Below, in pieces: positions 31,091-42,401 of a stretch of DNA of 64,000 nucleotides. The notes beneath the pieces are model-generated. The model was not told the DNA's origin. It worked only from the letters and a program-made list of their open reading frames with translations, and made no database searches. The stretch's first letter is position 1. The number at the start of each line of letters is the position of its first letter. Both the position numbers and the translations under genes were made by a program. The stretch covers positions 1-64,000 of the forward strand of contig JAISBY010000011.1 in NCBI GenBank assembly GCA_031265955.1, read 5' to 3'. The stretch is from Mycoplasmataceae bacterium. Lineage in GTDB: Bacteria > Bacillota_I > Bacilli_A > Mycoplasmatales > Mycoplasmoidaceae.

Positions 31091-33982
31091 ATGAAATTAA
31101 AAAGGGAAATGGTTCCGATTACAGCAATTGGCGTTGGTTTGGTTGCAAGTGCTGCTATTTTAACCCCACTAGCTTTGCATTGGAAAAAACAAAATTATTA
31201 TACGCTAAACGATGCATATGTATCTCAACTCAAAAGTGTTAGTGATTTACTGACTAAATCACGCGAAGCTTTAGCAACAAAAACTGCCTGATTAGTACAA
31301 AACGGTTTAATTGAAACATTATTGTCGCCAAACGATGCGGCCTTAACGCAAGTGAGCGTTTATAACGCTAGATTAGCTGATTCATCTGATTGTTTGAAAG
31401 CCATTATTCAAAATAAAATTTCTGTCCCCATTGATGATAACCAAGGTTTTGATGATCAAGATGTTTCAGATGCTTACGGTTTAGTTGTAAATTTAAATAA
31501 AGAGCTTGGCTTACCAACAATTGATTGAATTAGTGAGATTAATAATCGTCCAAGCGACATTTACGACTCAACTTATAGTAGCTATCAATCAAGAGGTTAT
31601 ACCAACGCTGAAGCTGATGATGTTGCATCAATTATGCGAACCGCTTATTCTGATGCCGCAACAACTGGTGGAAGTAATTATGCTGATACTTTCCAAATCA
31701 ATAACTACAATGTTACTAACTTAGAAGAACACCACATCAATACTTACTTAAAAAGTACTGACCAAATTAATTATCAAAATGCCGTTTTAGCTGGTGTTTT
31801 AAGTAAGTTCCAAGTTATGCTGGGGGGGGATTTATCCCTTAAATCAGGACCTGATTTAGCTTTTTTGATTAGTAAGATTGATGGTTATTCAGATAATGCA
31901 CCATACAATACAAATCCTGAAAATAATGAAATAGATAAAACAGATGTTGCACAAATGTTTAATCTACGTGTGGATACAACCTATAGTGTAGATTATAGTG
32001 ACAGTGATATTCCAAGTATTGATTACACTAAAATTTCGTCAACTACAACTTTTGATTCAACTTTAAGTATCTACAAAGACATAGATTTTTCACAGGGATA
32101 TAAAAATGATGTCTCACAAGTAGTGTGAAGTGAATGCGAACCCATTCCTGGTTATCAACTTCATATCAAAATCATAGAACTTGATAATACAACCGATTCT
32201 TCTGTATGTAAAGCAACATTACAATTTGGTGTTAGTTTAAACGATGAACCTGATATATGATGAGGTAGTGACGATACAATTATTATCAAACAAGATGTTA
32301 ATATTCCTGTTGAAAATCTGGCTAATAAACAATATATTGCTGATAACACTTATTACCCAGAGATTCAATATGACTTTGGTAGTTTAGATGTTGATGGTGG
32401 CAATAACAGAATAACCACTGGTATTGGTAATCGTCCTTTTTTAGAAGATGTAATTGCCAAATTTTCTAATTGTTTTAAAACCAATTCATCTGGTGTGCGT
32501 GAATATGATTTTACAGACCACAATATAGCTTTAGCTTTATCAGATATCGTAGACATTCCAATCAATTCAATTTCATTAGCAGACGGTAACACTCTAACAC
32601 CTTATGGAGGTTTACTCCATACTAACCAACAATTACAATTTGTAGTTACTGACATCAATACTGATAGTGGTACTTCTGCACTAATTGGTTATTTTGGTGT
32701 CGTTGATAATAAAAAAGCTGCTAATGATACAAATGATATCGAAATTGTTAAGAAGTTACCTTGTTTATTAAACGGTAATCCTTCTGAAACTGTTATGATT
32801 GGTTTTAATCTTAATGGCAACGACCGAAAATGAGTTGAATATGGAACAAGAATTACTGACGGAGTTAAGAGCATTTTAACTGTTGCCGATACACTAAAAT
32901 CACACTGAAGTAATTACGACGGAGTTACTAGTGCACTTGACAATGCTATTACCGACCGAAAAATTGCTATTGCTTTTAGAGCGTTAAGCGCAGCAGCAGC
33001 TATTGTTGCAGCAGTAATAGATGCCATTTCTTTTAACGGCACAGCACTAGCTGCAGATGTTGTTGTGCTTGCGATTGATACTGCTGCAGACATTTGTGAA
33101 GGTATTGTTACAGAAGAGGAAAGTAATATTGAAAGCGATGCTATCAGTGTAGAAAAAACTTCTGGAGCAATCGCTGGATTTAACCCAAATACAAACAAGT
33201 TTGATAGTGATTCTTTAGATGATTTAGAAGTTACTTGAACTGATTGAAATACTAACGCAACAATCACAGATAAATTTATTAATTTTGTTAATAAAGTAGA
33301 TGAATTAATGGATGACCCTGAAGGTGTAATTAATGATAAAGTGAGTGCCGCTAAGCAAGTCAATTTGGTTTTAAGTACTGCTACATTTCAAGATGTCGCT
33401 ATCTTTACCTACATTGAAAATTGACTAGTCTCATCTTTCAATAATTTTAGAATTAATCATGGCGAGAGTCAATTGAGTGCTGATGAGAAAAATCAAATTA
33501 GTAATGAATTCAATAATATTGATCCTGACAATACAGCAACTGACAATCATGCAGTTAATGTTGCAGCTTTAATTAACAAATCCACTTTACTTGCTAGCAA
33601 TGCGATTCTCAATGCTTTTAATTTGATTGCATCAGAAGGTGATCAAAGTGATGATCGAATGGAAAAATTTGAATCACTAATTACGACTTTAAAACAAGAA
33701 TTAAGTAATGTTTTAGCTTGCACAAATGACAGTTCTCAAGAAATCTTAGAAATTTCGGAGGATATCTTTAAAACAGCCGAAATTTTAACAACGATACGAA
33801 CTGTTATTGACGGAATTGATGCATTAAAAACTGTTTTAACCACTGTTCAAGCAGTTGCTAACAATGCGATGGAAGCGTCACCGTTACTAGATGTTTTATC
33901 ATTAGTTTTGTCAATCGTTAGCATCATCTGTGATACATGTGCACAAACAGCTATGGATTGAGCACCAAGTGATAGTAAATAA
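31091..33982 (+). CDS. Large surface protein, N-terminally anchored (963 aa)
   Basis: A signal-anchor (VPITAIGVGLVASAAILTPLAL) without a lipobox Cys is followed by about 930 extracellular residues rich in Asn, Asp, Thr and Ser. Two hydrophobic alpha-helical patches occur late: AFRALSAAAAIVAAVIDAI near 640 and LLDVLSLVLSIVSIICD near 945. These might insert in a membrane. A run of eight G (31822-31829) lies in frame at residue about 245. More than a dozen UGA Trp. No known domain recognised. First gene of a three-gene operon behind a poly-C promoter. Confidence 0.75.
31822..31829 (+). repeat. Poly-G tract (8) inside the large surface gene
   Basis: Eight G in the codons for Leu-Gly-Gly-Asp. In frame at the present length. 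A change of one base would truncate the 963-residue protein at about a quarter of its length. Confidence 0.75.
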
Positions 33983-33993
33983 AGGAGGACACG

Positions 33994-35022
33994 ATGAAAA
34001 ACAACGAAATTAATGTAACGAAAGTTTTAACTGCCGGGATAATGACGGCAAGTTTAATCCCGTTTATTACTTATTTTCAGTCTTCAGAAAATTCTCCACA
34101 AGCTAATTCAGAAAAAAATGACGAAGTCAATTCAGCCGATTCTCCTGTATCTTTTTATGCGGGGTTTCAAAGTCAGAACCCTGTTTTTCAAGGCGGCAAA
34201 TTTTTGAACAGTGACAATAGTCATTACCTTACCACATCTGCTTTTGCAGATTTAAACTTAGGTTTGAGAATCATTGATGCCACCACTTTTAGTACAGCTT
34301 TTGACGGAACTCATCCGGATGATCCGTACATAGATGTACCATTAGATACTCTAATAAATACATTAAATTGTATTGATAATGACATTGACTTGGGTTTTGT
34401 GCCCCGAGCAAATAATGATATTATGTTAAATTATGTGTATTCTGATTGATTTGATTATTATCAGCGCTGGAGCAATGAAGAGGTGGATCCTAGCAATAGT
34501 AGCGTCATATCTTGACTATTTCAGCAATTAATGGTGGATTACTATGAAACAAAACATGTTGGCATAAACGAACCGGATGAAGTAAATATATCTACAGGCT
34601 CAATGGCTAGATATTTACCTACATCATACGGCACAATTGGTGCATCAACGAATAGTTCTTTTTCAATTATCACTACGCCAGATCCCCTATTAACATATAA
34701 CATAGCAATGCTACCAGATGTCAATGTGAGCAATCAATACAATGGACAAATTGAAATTTTTTGAACTTCAATAAGTTGCTCACTTGTCCCAGTATCTAGT
34801 GGTGTAGAAGCCAACTGAAACAATATGATAAAAATTCGGAAACTCTCTGATGACAAATATTATGCCTATTTGCAATATGATTCTAATTTGGACATAACAA
34901 TATCTTTCCAGATACAAGGATCTACTAATGATAAGCAACCATCTTCGCGTTATGATGCATCTTGAACTGATAACGATACTTTTTCATCCACCATTTCTCT
35001 AAGTGACTATTTAAGGCAGTAA
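33994..35022 (+). CDS. Hypothetical surface protein (342 aa)
   Basis: The hydrophobic N terminus (VLTAGIMTASLIPFITYF) works as a signal or anchor and has no lipobox. The mature part is acidic and rich in Asn, Ser and aromatic residues, with six or more UGA Trp. No domain recognised. A GGAGG site lies 8 bases before the ATG. It starts 11 bases after the large surface gene and stops 2 bases before the next, so the three are one transcript and could form a complex (inference). Confidence 0.72.
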
Positions 35023-35024
35023 CA

Positions 35025-37211
35025 ATGCCATTAAAAAAGAAAGTTATTCGTTCATTAATTTCTGCGGTTCCTTTAGGGGTGACGGTGGCTAGTTTAACAG
35101 TAAATTTAACTGCATGTAGCACTTCAATCACTTTGCTAACTTTATTAGGAAATGGTCAAAACGGTACCATTGATACAACCATAGTAACTTTAACTAGCGA
35201 TAAACCAATCATCGGATTAAGCAATAATGACATTTCTTTCACCAATGCTAATGTGGTTGTTAATAGTGTTACTACCGACAAGAATGTTTATACCATTAAC
35301 ATAACAGGTGATTGAATTAATAATACAACAGTCGGTATTAAAGTTTCTAAAAAAGGTTATAGGTTCGCTAACAAAACATCATCAATAACTTTATGAAAAG
35401 ATACACAAGACTATGTTGACGTTACCAATTTACGTCAAAATGGTGGCATGTTTGCAACTGTTGACACGAAATCTTTATCTTTTGATGCGGATAGTGTCAT
35501 TCCTGATTTAACCATTGATAATATTACCTTCACTAATTCCAAAATTAACAAGGGTACATTGAGTTTCACTGGCACAACTTATACGATTACTATTACTGGT
35601 AATTGAGCTAACAACGATACCACCACTATGACGATTGACAATCCAACGGGAGATGTCATTACCAACGATACTACTGCCGTCACTCTTTACAAAGACACCC
35701 AAGAATATGTTACCATTTCTAATTTGCGTCAGAATGGTGGTGAGTCTGGCACTGCTGGCACGGTGTCTTTGTCTTTTGATGCGGATAGTGTCATTGATAA
35801 TTTAACCGTTGGTGATATTACTTTCACTAATTCCAAAATTAACAAGGGTGAGTTGAGTGTCAGTGGCACAACCTATACCGTTGCTATTACTGGTAATTGA
35901 GCCGACAAGGACACCACTACTATGACGATTGAAAATCCTGTGGGAGATGTCATTACGAACGATACTAATGCTGTTATTTTATACAAAGACACCCAAGACT
36001 ATATTACCATTTCTAACTTGCGTCAGAATGGTGGTAAGCCTGATACTGCCGACACGGTGTCTTTGTCCTTTGATGCAAATGCTGCCATTCCTGGTTTAGC
36101 CGTTGGTGATATTACCTTCACTAATTCCAAGATTAACAAAGGTGAGTTGAGTGTCATTGGCACAACCTATACTGTTACCATTGATGGTACTTGAGGCAAC
36201 ACCGATACCACTACTATGACGATTGAAAGTCCTGTGGGGGATGTCATTACAAATGATACTAATGCCGTTACTTTGTACAAAGACACCCAAGAATATGTTA
36301 CCATTTCTAACTTACGTCAAAATGATGGTAAGTCTGGTACTGCCGACACGCAGTCTTTGTCTTTCGATGCGGATAGTGTCATTGATGATTTAGCCGTTGG
36401 TGATATTACTTTCACTAATGCCAAAATTAACAAAGGTGAGTTGAGTGTCAGTGGTACAACTTATACTGTTACCATTGATGGTACTTGAAGTAATACTGAC
36501 ACCACTACTATGACGATTGAAAGCCCTGCCGGAGATGTCATTACAAATGATACTAATGCCGTTACTTTATACAAAGATATCAGACCACAAATTGTTGTTT
36601 CTGATTTACAATCTAATGGAACTAGTGACGAATCAACTACCACCAACATTAGTTGAACTATGAATAATCAATCTATTAGATTTACCGTTGACGATATTAC
36701 CTTAACCCCAGGTGGTACTGCAACTATTAATAAAGAACATGTTTATTATGATGTTGACACTGGAAAATATTTTTTGGAAATTTCTGGTACTTGAGAGGAT
36801 TCTACCAGTGCAACATTAAGCATTACAAAAGCAGGATACAAATTTACAATAGATAACCCAACCGTTACGTTATACAAAGATAATCAAACTCACATCCATT
36901 TGTTAACTTTGGTAGCAAATGGTGGGGATGGTCATTGGACCAGTCAATTGTATCTATTTATTGATGATTTAAGTAAGTGAGATGATAGTTGAACTGCAGA
37001 TGATAATATGACATTTACAATAGATGGTAATCCAGTTTTTGCTGGCAAAGGACTAACGATTGAAAAAAACACAGATTATATTACTATTGTTTTAACAGGT
37101 GACGCTCAGGCACAATTTAGTAATGGTAAAATGGTATATTTTGAAATGTCGGCTTCAGGTTATGAATTTACTGGCGGTCCTCTAACGGCAATACTAAAAG
37201 GAGGTCTTTAA
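35025..37211 (+). CDS. Repeat-rich surface lipoprotein (728 aa)
   Basis: Lipobox LTAC (Cys about 31) after a clear signal peptide. The body is a beta-sandwich-like repeat of 98 residues. Each unit begins LYKDTQxY and includes ISNLRQNGG, SLSFDADSVI, ITFTNSKINKGELS and TYTVxI. Four units run from 35391 to 36566 with exact 294-bp spacing, then diverged units follow to the C terminus. Codons within repeats are nearly identical, so copy number can change by recombination. It is third in the surface operon, 2 bases behind the previous stop. Confidence 0.85.
35391..36566 (+). repeat. Four tandem 294-bp repeats in the surface lipoprotein
   Basis: Units start at 35391, 35685, 35979 and 36273, each beginning with a Leu-(Tyr/Trp)-Lys-Asp codon set; a diverged fifth begins at 36567. 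The period is exactly 98 codons. Similarity is high at both DNA and protein level, pointing to recent expansion. Confidence 0.9.
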
Positions 37212-37312
37212 CCTGATTCCCAGACTTAGGTAGAAAATTTCGTACACAAAGATTGTATATTACCCTAGCTTTTTTAAATCCAAATTGTTGTATTCATAGA
37301 GAAATTTAAAAA

Positions 37313-37398
37313 AGTGATGCTCAAGGATAATTCAGTGAGGGTGATGTCATATATTTTGAAATGTTCCTATTATGAGATATGTACTTACTGGCAACCAT
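37313..37398 (+). pseudogene. Fossil copy of the surface lipoprotein 3' end
   Basis: About 85 bases resemble 37100-37190 of the intact gene: GTGATGCTCAAGGATAATTC matches GTGACGCTCAGGCACAATTT, then ATATTTTGAAATGT is identical. Frameshifts and stops break it. The stretch 37212-37312 holds no gene that I can see, only an AT-only inverted repeat (37269-37279 with 37304-37314). Confidence 0.6.
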
Positions 37399-37433
37399 TT
37401 GCAACAGTACATCATCAATCATAAGATTTTCCA

Positions 37434-37949
37434 TTATTTTATTTTGTAAGTCACAATATTAGATACTTGAGTGTATGGCACTTTATATTTGTTGTGATAT
37501 ATCACCTGAGCTTGAAAGTTAATATTTTGTATTTTTGTATTATCATTGGTAGTTAAAACAAACGATAAATCTTGTCCAACATTAGGAAAAGGTCCTTGAT
37601 TTACTTGCAAATTTGCTTGTTCTTCTAATGATGAAATATTTTTACTATTTCATATTGTGTTATCGACCAAAGATAATATTTGTTCTTTTCCACTATGATT
37701 AACGAATTTCACTTGCAAATCTTTAATAACTGCTAAAAACCCTTCATATCGCACAATTTTCATACTCAAAGTAGCAGAATTATTTGTTTCAACCAATGTT
37801 AACTTAGCTTTAGGTAATTTATTTTGAACAGATGTTGACGACCATATAAATGGAGAAGCAATTAACGCACCACCAGCTAATCCAAACATACCATGGCCAA
37901 CAATTTTTAATATTTGGGTTTTAGATAATTTTTTTATTGGTTTTACCAT
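37434..37949 (-). CDS. Hypothetical membrane-anchored protein (171 aa)
   Basis: The N terminus MVKPIKKLSKTQILK is basic and followed by one hydrophobic segment (IVGHGMFGLAGGALIASPFIW). The other 130 residues look extracellular and beta-rich. One UGA Trp near 100 joins the two parts. No lipobox and no known domain. It is divergent from the PTS gene cluster starting at 38034. A ATTTAGCCAAATTT stretch at about 37970 resembles, but is not, the recA-type element. Confidence 0.65.
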
Positions 37950-38033
37950 TACTCAATAAGTATAAAATATTTAGCCAAATTTATATGTATTAATATCTAC
38001 TCTCAATACACTATAAAATGGTATAAATCTTTG

Positions 38034-38291
38034 ATGGAATTTGTTGATAAGTACAAAACTAAAAATGAATCGTCCGGATGGAATGCATTAAGTAGCAAGC
38101 GAAAACGTTTTATTTATCTTAGTATGATTATTGGTATGTTAATAGCTGGATTAGGCATTGCTTTATTAGCCACTAAATCTTACTTAATTACAGGTTGTAT
38201 TTTGGCAATAATTGGTACGGTTATTTTAATTTCCATAAGCATTCTATGATTATTTTGAGCTCGCAAAATTTCTAAAGAAAGTCAAAACTAA
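38034..38291 (+). CDS. Small membrane protein before the PTS permease (85 aa)
   Basis: Two hydrophobic helices (IYLSMIIGMLIAGLGIALLA and SYLITGCILAIIGTVILISI) with a basic N-terminal stretch SSKRKRF and a charged end. The start is ATG 38034; a TTG at 38031 is possible. The stop lies 12 bases before the PTS gene, so they are cotranscribed. It may be a helper of the permease, but no family was recognised. Confidence 0.6.
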
Positions 38292-38303
38292 ATAAAGGGA
38301 ACT

Positions 38304-39893
38304 ATGGCGCAAGATTACAACAAAATTGCAAAAGATATATTTGATGAGGTACAAAAATACGGTATTGTTAGTGCTGACATATGCATGACACGTCTACGAA
38401 TAAAACTAAAAGCTACTAAAGTAGATTTACCTAAATTAAAAAAGATTCCAGGTGTCTTAGGTGTCATTGTAACTGGTGATGAATTTCAATTTGTAGTTGG
38501 CCCTGGTGTAGTAAAAAAAGTTTATGCTAGTTTTAAACCGTTATTAGATTCCGATGTTGCAGTAAGTTCTAAAGTGGCAGCTAACTGTGCTCCTAGTTTG
38601 AAAGAAGTTGCTGATCAAGTTAAAAGTGAAAATAAAAGTAAACGCCAATCTAATTTAGTGGCGATTGCTTTGAGTAAATTTGCAAAGATATTTACACCAC
38701 TAATTCCAACTTTTATTGCTGCTGGTATTTTAGCAGGAGTAGCAGGCATATTACAATCTATTTATACAACCGTTGATATTACCGGTAGTAGAATTTGAAC
38801 TAACACTACTGCTAGTGAATGATACTGAGTATTCCAATTATTGATTTCAGCATGATCTACCGGATTCTTAATAATAGTAGGTTATCGTTTTTCCGAAGCT
38901 TTTGGTGGCACAGGGTGAATTGGCGCGCTAATTGGTGCCATCTATACACCGTTGGCTGGTACTGCTTTTGCAAGCATGTATAATGCCACAGCACAAACAT
39001 TCTTAGGCATACATGTTGTTCAAAATCATTTAGACACATTTTGATTAACTTCGGGATTGGTAACATTAGGTAATGATGGTAATCCTACAGGTGTTGGTAC
39101 ACCTCATGGATCAATATTTGGAATTATACTAGGTTGTACTGTGGCAATTTATTTAGAAAAATATATTACCAAAGTAATGCCTGTACAATTGGATACTGTC
39201 GTGACTCCGTTTTTAGTTGCTTTATTTATGGTATTCATTAACATCTTCTTAATTATTCCAGTTTCTGGTTACCTATTCTTTGGCATGACTTGATTGTTTA
39301 GTAAATTATGCCGTGGCCCAGGAGCCCCATTCGGCGATATGGTTTTAGCATCAGTGTTCTTAATTGCGGTAATGTTCGGAATTCATCAAGGTTTTTTACC
39401 AGTATATGTAGCGATGATTCAAGATCCAAACATTGGCATTAACATACTATTCCCAGTGTTAGCGTTAGCTGGAGCGAGTCAAGTTGGATGTGCGTTAGCA
39501 ATGTGAGTAATTGCTAAAAAAGGCGGCACATTTCGCAAACAAATTCAAGGAGCGATTATTCCTGGTTTTCTAGGGATTGGTGAACCATTAATTTACGGAG
39601 TTTCATTACCAAGAATAATCCCTTTTATTTCAGCTTGTGTTGGCGCAGCAGTACCAGGATTCTTCGTTGGCGCAATTAACGCTTGAGGTGGAATTGACAT
39701 GGGATTAAATTCTATTTCTGGCCCTAGCGGTATCTTAGCTATTTTTATGATTACTAGTGCGAAGGGGATGGGAATTGGTATCGCTGTTTATACCTCCGCT
39801 TTACTAATTGGTTATGCTTCTGGATTCGCAACTGGTTTACTAGGTTATCGTTTGTTCAAAAACAACCCAAAAATTAATTGGAATTTAGAATAA
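38304..39893 (+). CDS. PTS EIIBC permease, probably MurNAc or a related glucoside (529 aa)
   Basis: A glucose-superfamily PTS component. The EIIB domain has its phosphorylated Cys 27 in [13 protein letters not shown] linker of about 40 polar residues leads to the EIIC domain with around ten membrane helices, [11 protein letters not shown] near 358 and the signature [10 protein letters not shown] near 422. There is no EIIA. Sucrose, trehalose and MurNAc permeases look alike; the MurNAc call rests on the neighbouring MurQ and the YbbE-like hydrolase. It is convergent with those genes, with 20 bases between. A symbol such as murP would be plausible but is not proved. Confidence 0.8.
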
Positions 39894-39913
39894 TTTCCGA
39901 AAATACCTTACAT

Positions 39914-41370
39914 TTAATCAATAATTCGAGCATCGTAGATTCACTCAGAAATAACTTTACCAATTCGATTGCCAGAGGAAACACCATCTGGTAAAAAATA
40001 ATGATTTTTAGCAAAGAAATTATTTCCGTCGACATCGTGATTAAATAAAGGACTATGAATCGCGTTTGTTAAAATACAAATTGTTAAATGGTTTAGTGGA
40101 TCGATTATGGTGTACGTACCAGTTCAACCATCGTGGCCATAACTTGATGTTGATGCAACATCACCGAAAATATAGTTATTGGCATTACCATAATGTGTTT
40201 TTCAGCCTGTATCAAATTCAAATGTATGAGTTCCTGGTGCAGCAATAGGTGTAGTGACATTATTTACAATTTGTTTATCAAAAAATTTATGATTTCCATA
40301 TGTACCATTATTTAACATCATATTCATTAAAACTGATAAATCACAAGCAGTCGAAAATAAACCAGCATGTCCAGAAGCTCCATTCATACAGTAATATGCC
40401 TTTTCATCATGAACTTCGCCCATAATTGTTTGCGTACGAATATCGTCTCATGATCTTTGTAGTTCTCTTGTATTACCAATTAATTCGGTAGCCGCCATGC
40501 GTGTTTTGTTTAACCCTTTGTCTAAAGGATTAAACATAGTGTTTTTTAAACCTAGCGGTTTATAGATTTGATTTTCAGTGTATTCGTCAATTCATAACCC
40601 TATAACTTCGTGAATCAATATATCTACTAACATAAAATCAACATCACTATATGCTTGTACCGTCCCTGGTTTATTTTCTAAATCTAACATCAATATTTTC
40701 TCTAACGCTAAATTTTTATCTCTAAATTTTAAGTTAGGATTAGTAGCGCCTGTTACAAAATCAGATGGATCAGGAATAAAACCAGAAGTATGAGTAAGAA
40801 TTTGACGGATGGTAATGTCACCTCATTCAACTATATCCCCCCCATTTCTTGTTGCTTTTGAAAACTTGGAATATATTTACTTAATTTATCATCTAATGAT
40901 TCAATTTTGCGCTCATAAAGTAATTTTTGAATTGCAAACATTCCTGCATACATTTTGGTATTACTAGCTAAATCATATAAGGTATTAGTAGTAGCATCAA
41001 CTTGTTCGACAGCTGGTAACTCTTCGTAATAACCATTTCTGGGTCAAGTGGTGTCTCCAGTATCACCTTGTGAAAAACGAAGAGATTTACCAAAGGCTTT
41101 ATTGTAAACCACTTTGCTATTTTTAGTAACACAAATTTGAAGACTTGGAAATCCTTGAGAAGGATCACCATTACTATCAGTGATTACTCTTTCGATTTGT
41201 TCGTTAATATTCCCGTTAATTATATCTAGTTTGATTGGATCAAAACCAGCTGCAGTTGGATTGTTTGTGTAGTCTTGTAATGTTGGTCCGTAGGAAGAAC
41301 ATGAACTTAAGCTTAAAGCACTTGTGCCGACAATAATAGAAGTCAAACCCAAAACATTACGTTTCTTCAT
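39914..41370 (-). pseudogene. Beta-lactamase-family serine hydrolase lipoprotein, frameshifted at a G7 tract
   Basis: The signal peptide ends in LSLSSC (Cys 24). The serine hydrolase motif SNTK (Ser 136, Lys 139) lies in LYDLASNTK; after the shift come THTSGFIPDP, AYSDVDFMLV (the Y-x-N/D site) and GHDGWTGT (the HxG box). This is the class C/YbbE group of penicillin-binding-like hydrolases. The first 180 codons are in one frame and the rest in another. The join falls at seven G (40837-40843), and eight G would restore one frame. So it is either switched off by slippage, or decayed, or misread. It lies 2 bases behind murQ, as ybbE accompanies murQ in Bacillus. Confidence 0.8.
40837..40843 (-). 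repeat. Poly-G tract (7) at the hydrolase frameshift
   Basis: Seven G in the codons Met-Gly-Gly. At seven the frame hits TAG two codons later; at eight it reads on into the motif-bearing second half. All other parts of both frames are open, so this tract is the only lesion seen. Confidence 0.8.
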
Positions 41371-41372
41371 AA

Positions 41373-42287
41373 CTAACCTATTATTTTTCTAAGATCTTGA
41401 TTATTTACCTTCAATAATTTTAATGCATCTTGATAATTTACTTTTTTTGAAATCATAACAACCGCTGGCTTGACTTGATTGTGTGTGGTTTGCATTATTT
41501 TTTTAATTTGTTTATCGTCTGCATTAGTAATTTTTTTAACTAGGCTATGAGCACGTGCAATTAATTTCTGATTTGTTGGTTGCACATCCACCATTAAATT
41601 ACCATAAACTTTACCAATTTTAATCATGGCGCCAGTAGACAACATATTTAAAATCATTTTTTGAGCAGTACCTGATTTCATTCGCGTTGAACCAACTATT
41701 GTTTCGGGGCCAGTAACTGCTTCAATTTTAATTTGAGCAATTTCGCCAATTTCAGAATTACTACTTGTAGCAACACTAATGGTTTTACACCCTAATTTAT
41801 TGGCATACTTTAATCCACTAATAACATACGGCGTTCTTCCGCTAGCGCTAATTCCCACCAACACATCTTTCTTAGTTAATTTAATTCTTTTTAAATCTCT
41901 AACGCAGGCAGCTTCATCATCTTCAGCACCTTCAATTGGATTACGAATGGCTTGGTCGCCACCCGCAATTAAACCAATTACCAATTTATTGCTTACACCA
42001 AAAGTTGGTGGCATTTCACTAGCATCAAGCACGCCAAGGCGTCCGCTCGTACCAGCACCAATATAAACTAAACGACCACCATTTCTAAAACAAGCAGCAA
42101 TGGCACGAATGCCGTTGGCAATAGCGGGAAGCTGAGTTTTGACAGCCTGAGTTATCTGTTCATCTTGTTCATTAATTAATTTAGCTAATTTTAATGTACT
42201 AACCGAATCAATTGCCGCAGTATGTTCGTTATGCCCCTCTGTTGATATTTTTGATAAATTAACAGTTTTAATATTGCTGTTGCCCAT
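41373..42287 (-). CDS. murQ: N-acetylmuramic acid 6-phosphate etherase (304 aa)
   Basis: Cleaves the lactyl ether of MurNAc-6-phosphate to GlcNAc-6-phosphate and D-lactate. SIS-domain features: STEGHNEHTAAIDS, GRLVYIGAGTSGRLGVLDASE, GLIAGGDQAIRNPIEGAEDD, GISASGRTPYV, GPETIVGSTRMKSGTAQK and LMVDVQPTNQKL. Length is normal with the C-terminal helical subdomain present. It leads the lipoprotein hydrolase (2-base gap). A mollicute has no wall of its own, so the MurNAc must come from other bacteria. Confidence 0.95.
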   Translation of the reverse strand: MGNSNIKTVNLSKISTEGHNEHTAAIDSVSTLKLAKLINEQDEQITQAVKTQLPAIANGIRAIAACFRNGGRLVYIGAGTSGRLGVLDASEMPPTFGVSNKLVIGLIAGGDQAIRNPIEGAEDDEAACVRDLKRIKLTKKDVLVGISASGRTPYVISGLKYANKLGCKTISVATSSNSEIGEIAQIKIEAVTGPETIVGSTRMKSGTAQKMILNMLSTGAMIKIGKVYGNLMVDVQPTNQKLIARAHSLVKKITNADDKQIKKIMQTTHNQVKPAVVMISKKVNYQDALKLLKVNNQDLRKIIG

Positions 42288-42401
42288 AAAAACATTATAT
42301 CTTTATGTTTATTTAATTCAACTTGCACAAAATTTGTTGGAGATGATGGGGGTTAAATCCATTGTTATATATAAAATAAGTTATTTGTTAACTTCCCTAT
42401 A

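Noticed and set aside
32914-33363. Minus-strand frame of 149 residues in the surface gene
   Set aside because: Low-complexity Ser/Thr/Ala shadow of the plus-strand gene, which has an unbroken frame with UGA as Trp.
35391-36566. Regular repeats as a CRISPR array
   Set aside because: The units are 294 bp, adjacent, in frame, and have no short repeats with unique spacers. No CRISPR array was seen in the window.
37960-37990. A fourth copy of the recA-type promoter element
   Set aside because: ATTTAGCCAAATTT has an inserted base and lacks the A-rich left part and the TTGTATTAAAT right part, so it is only a partial likeness.
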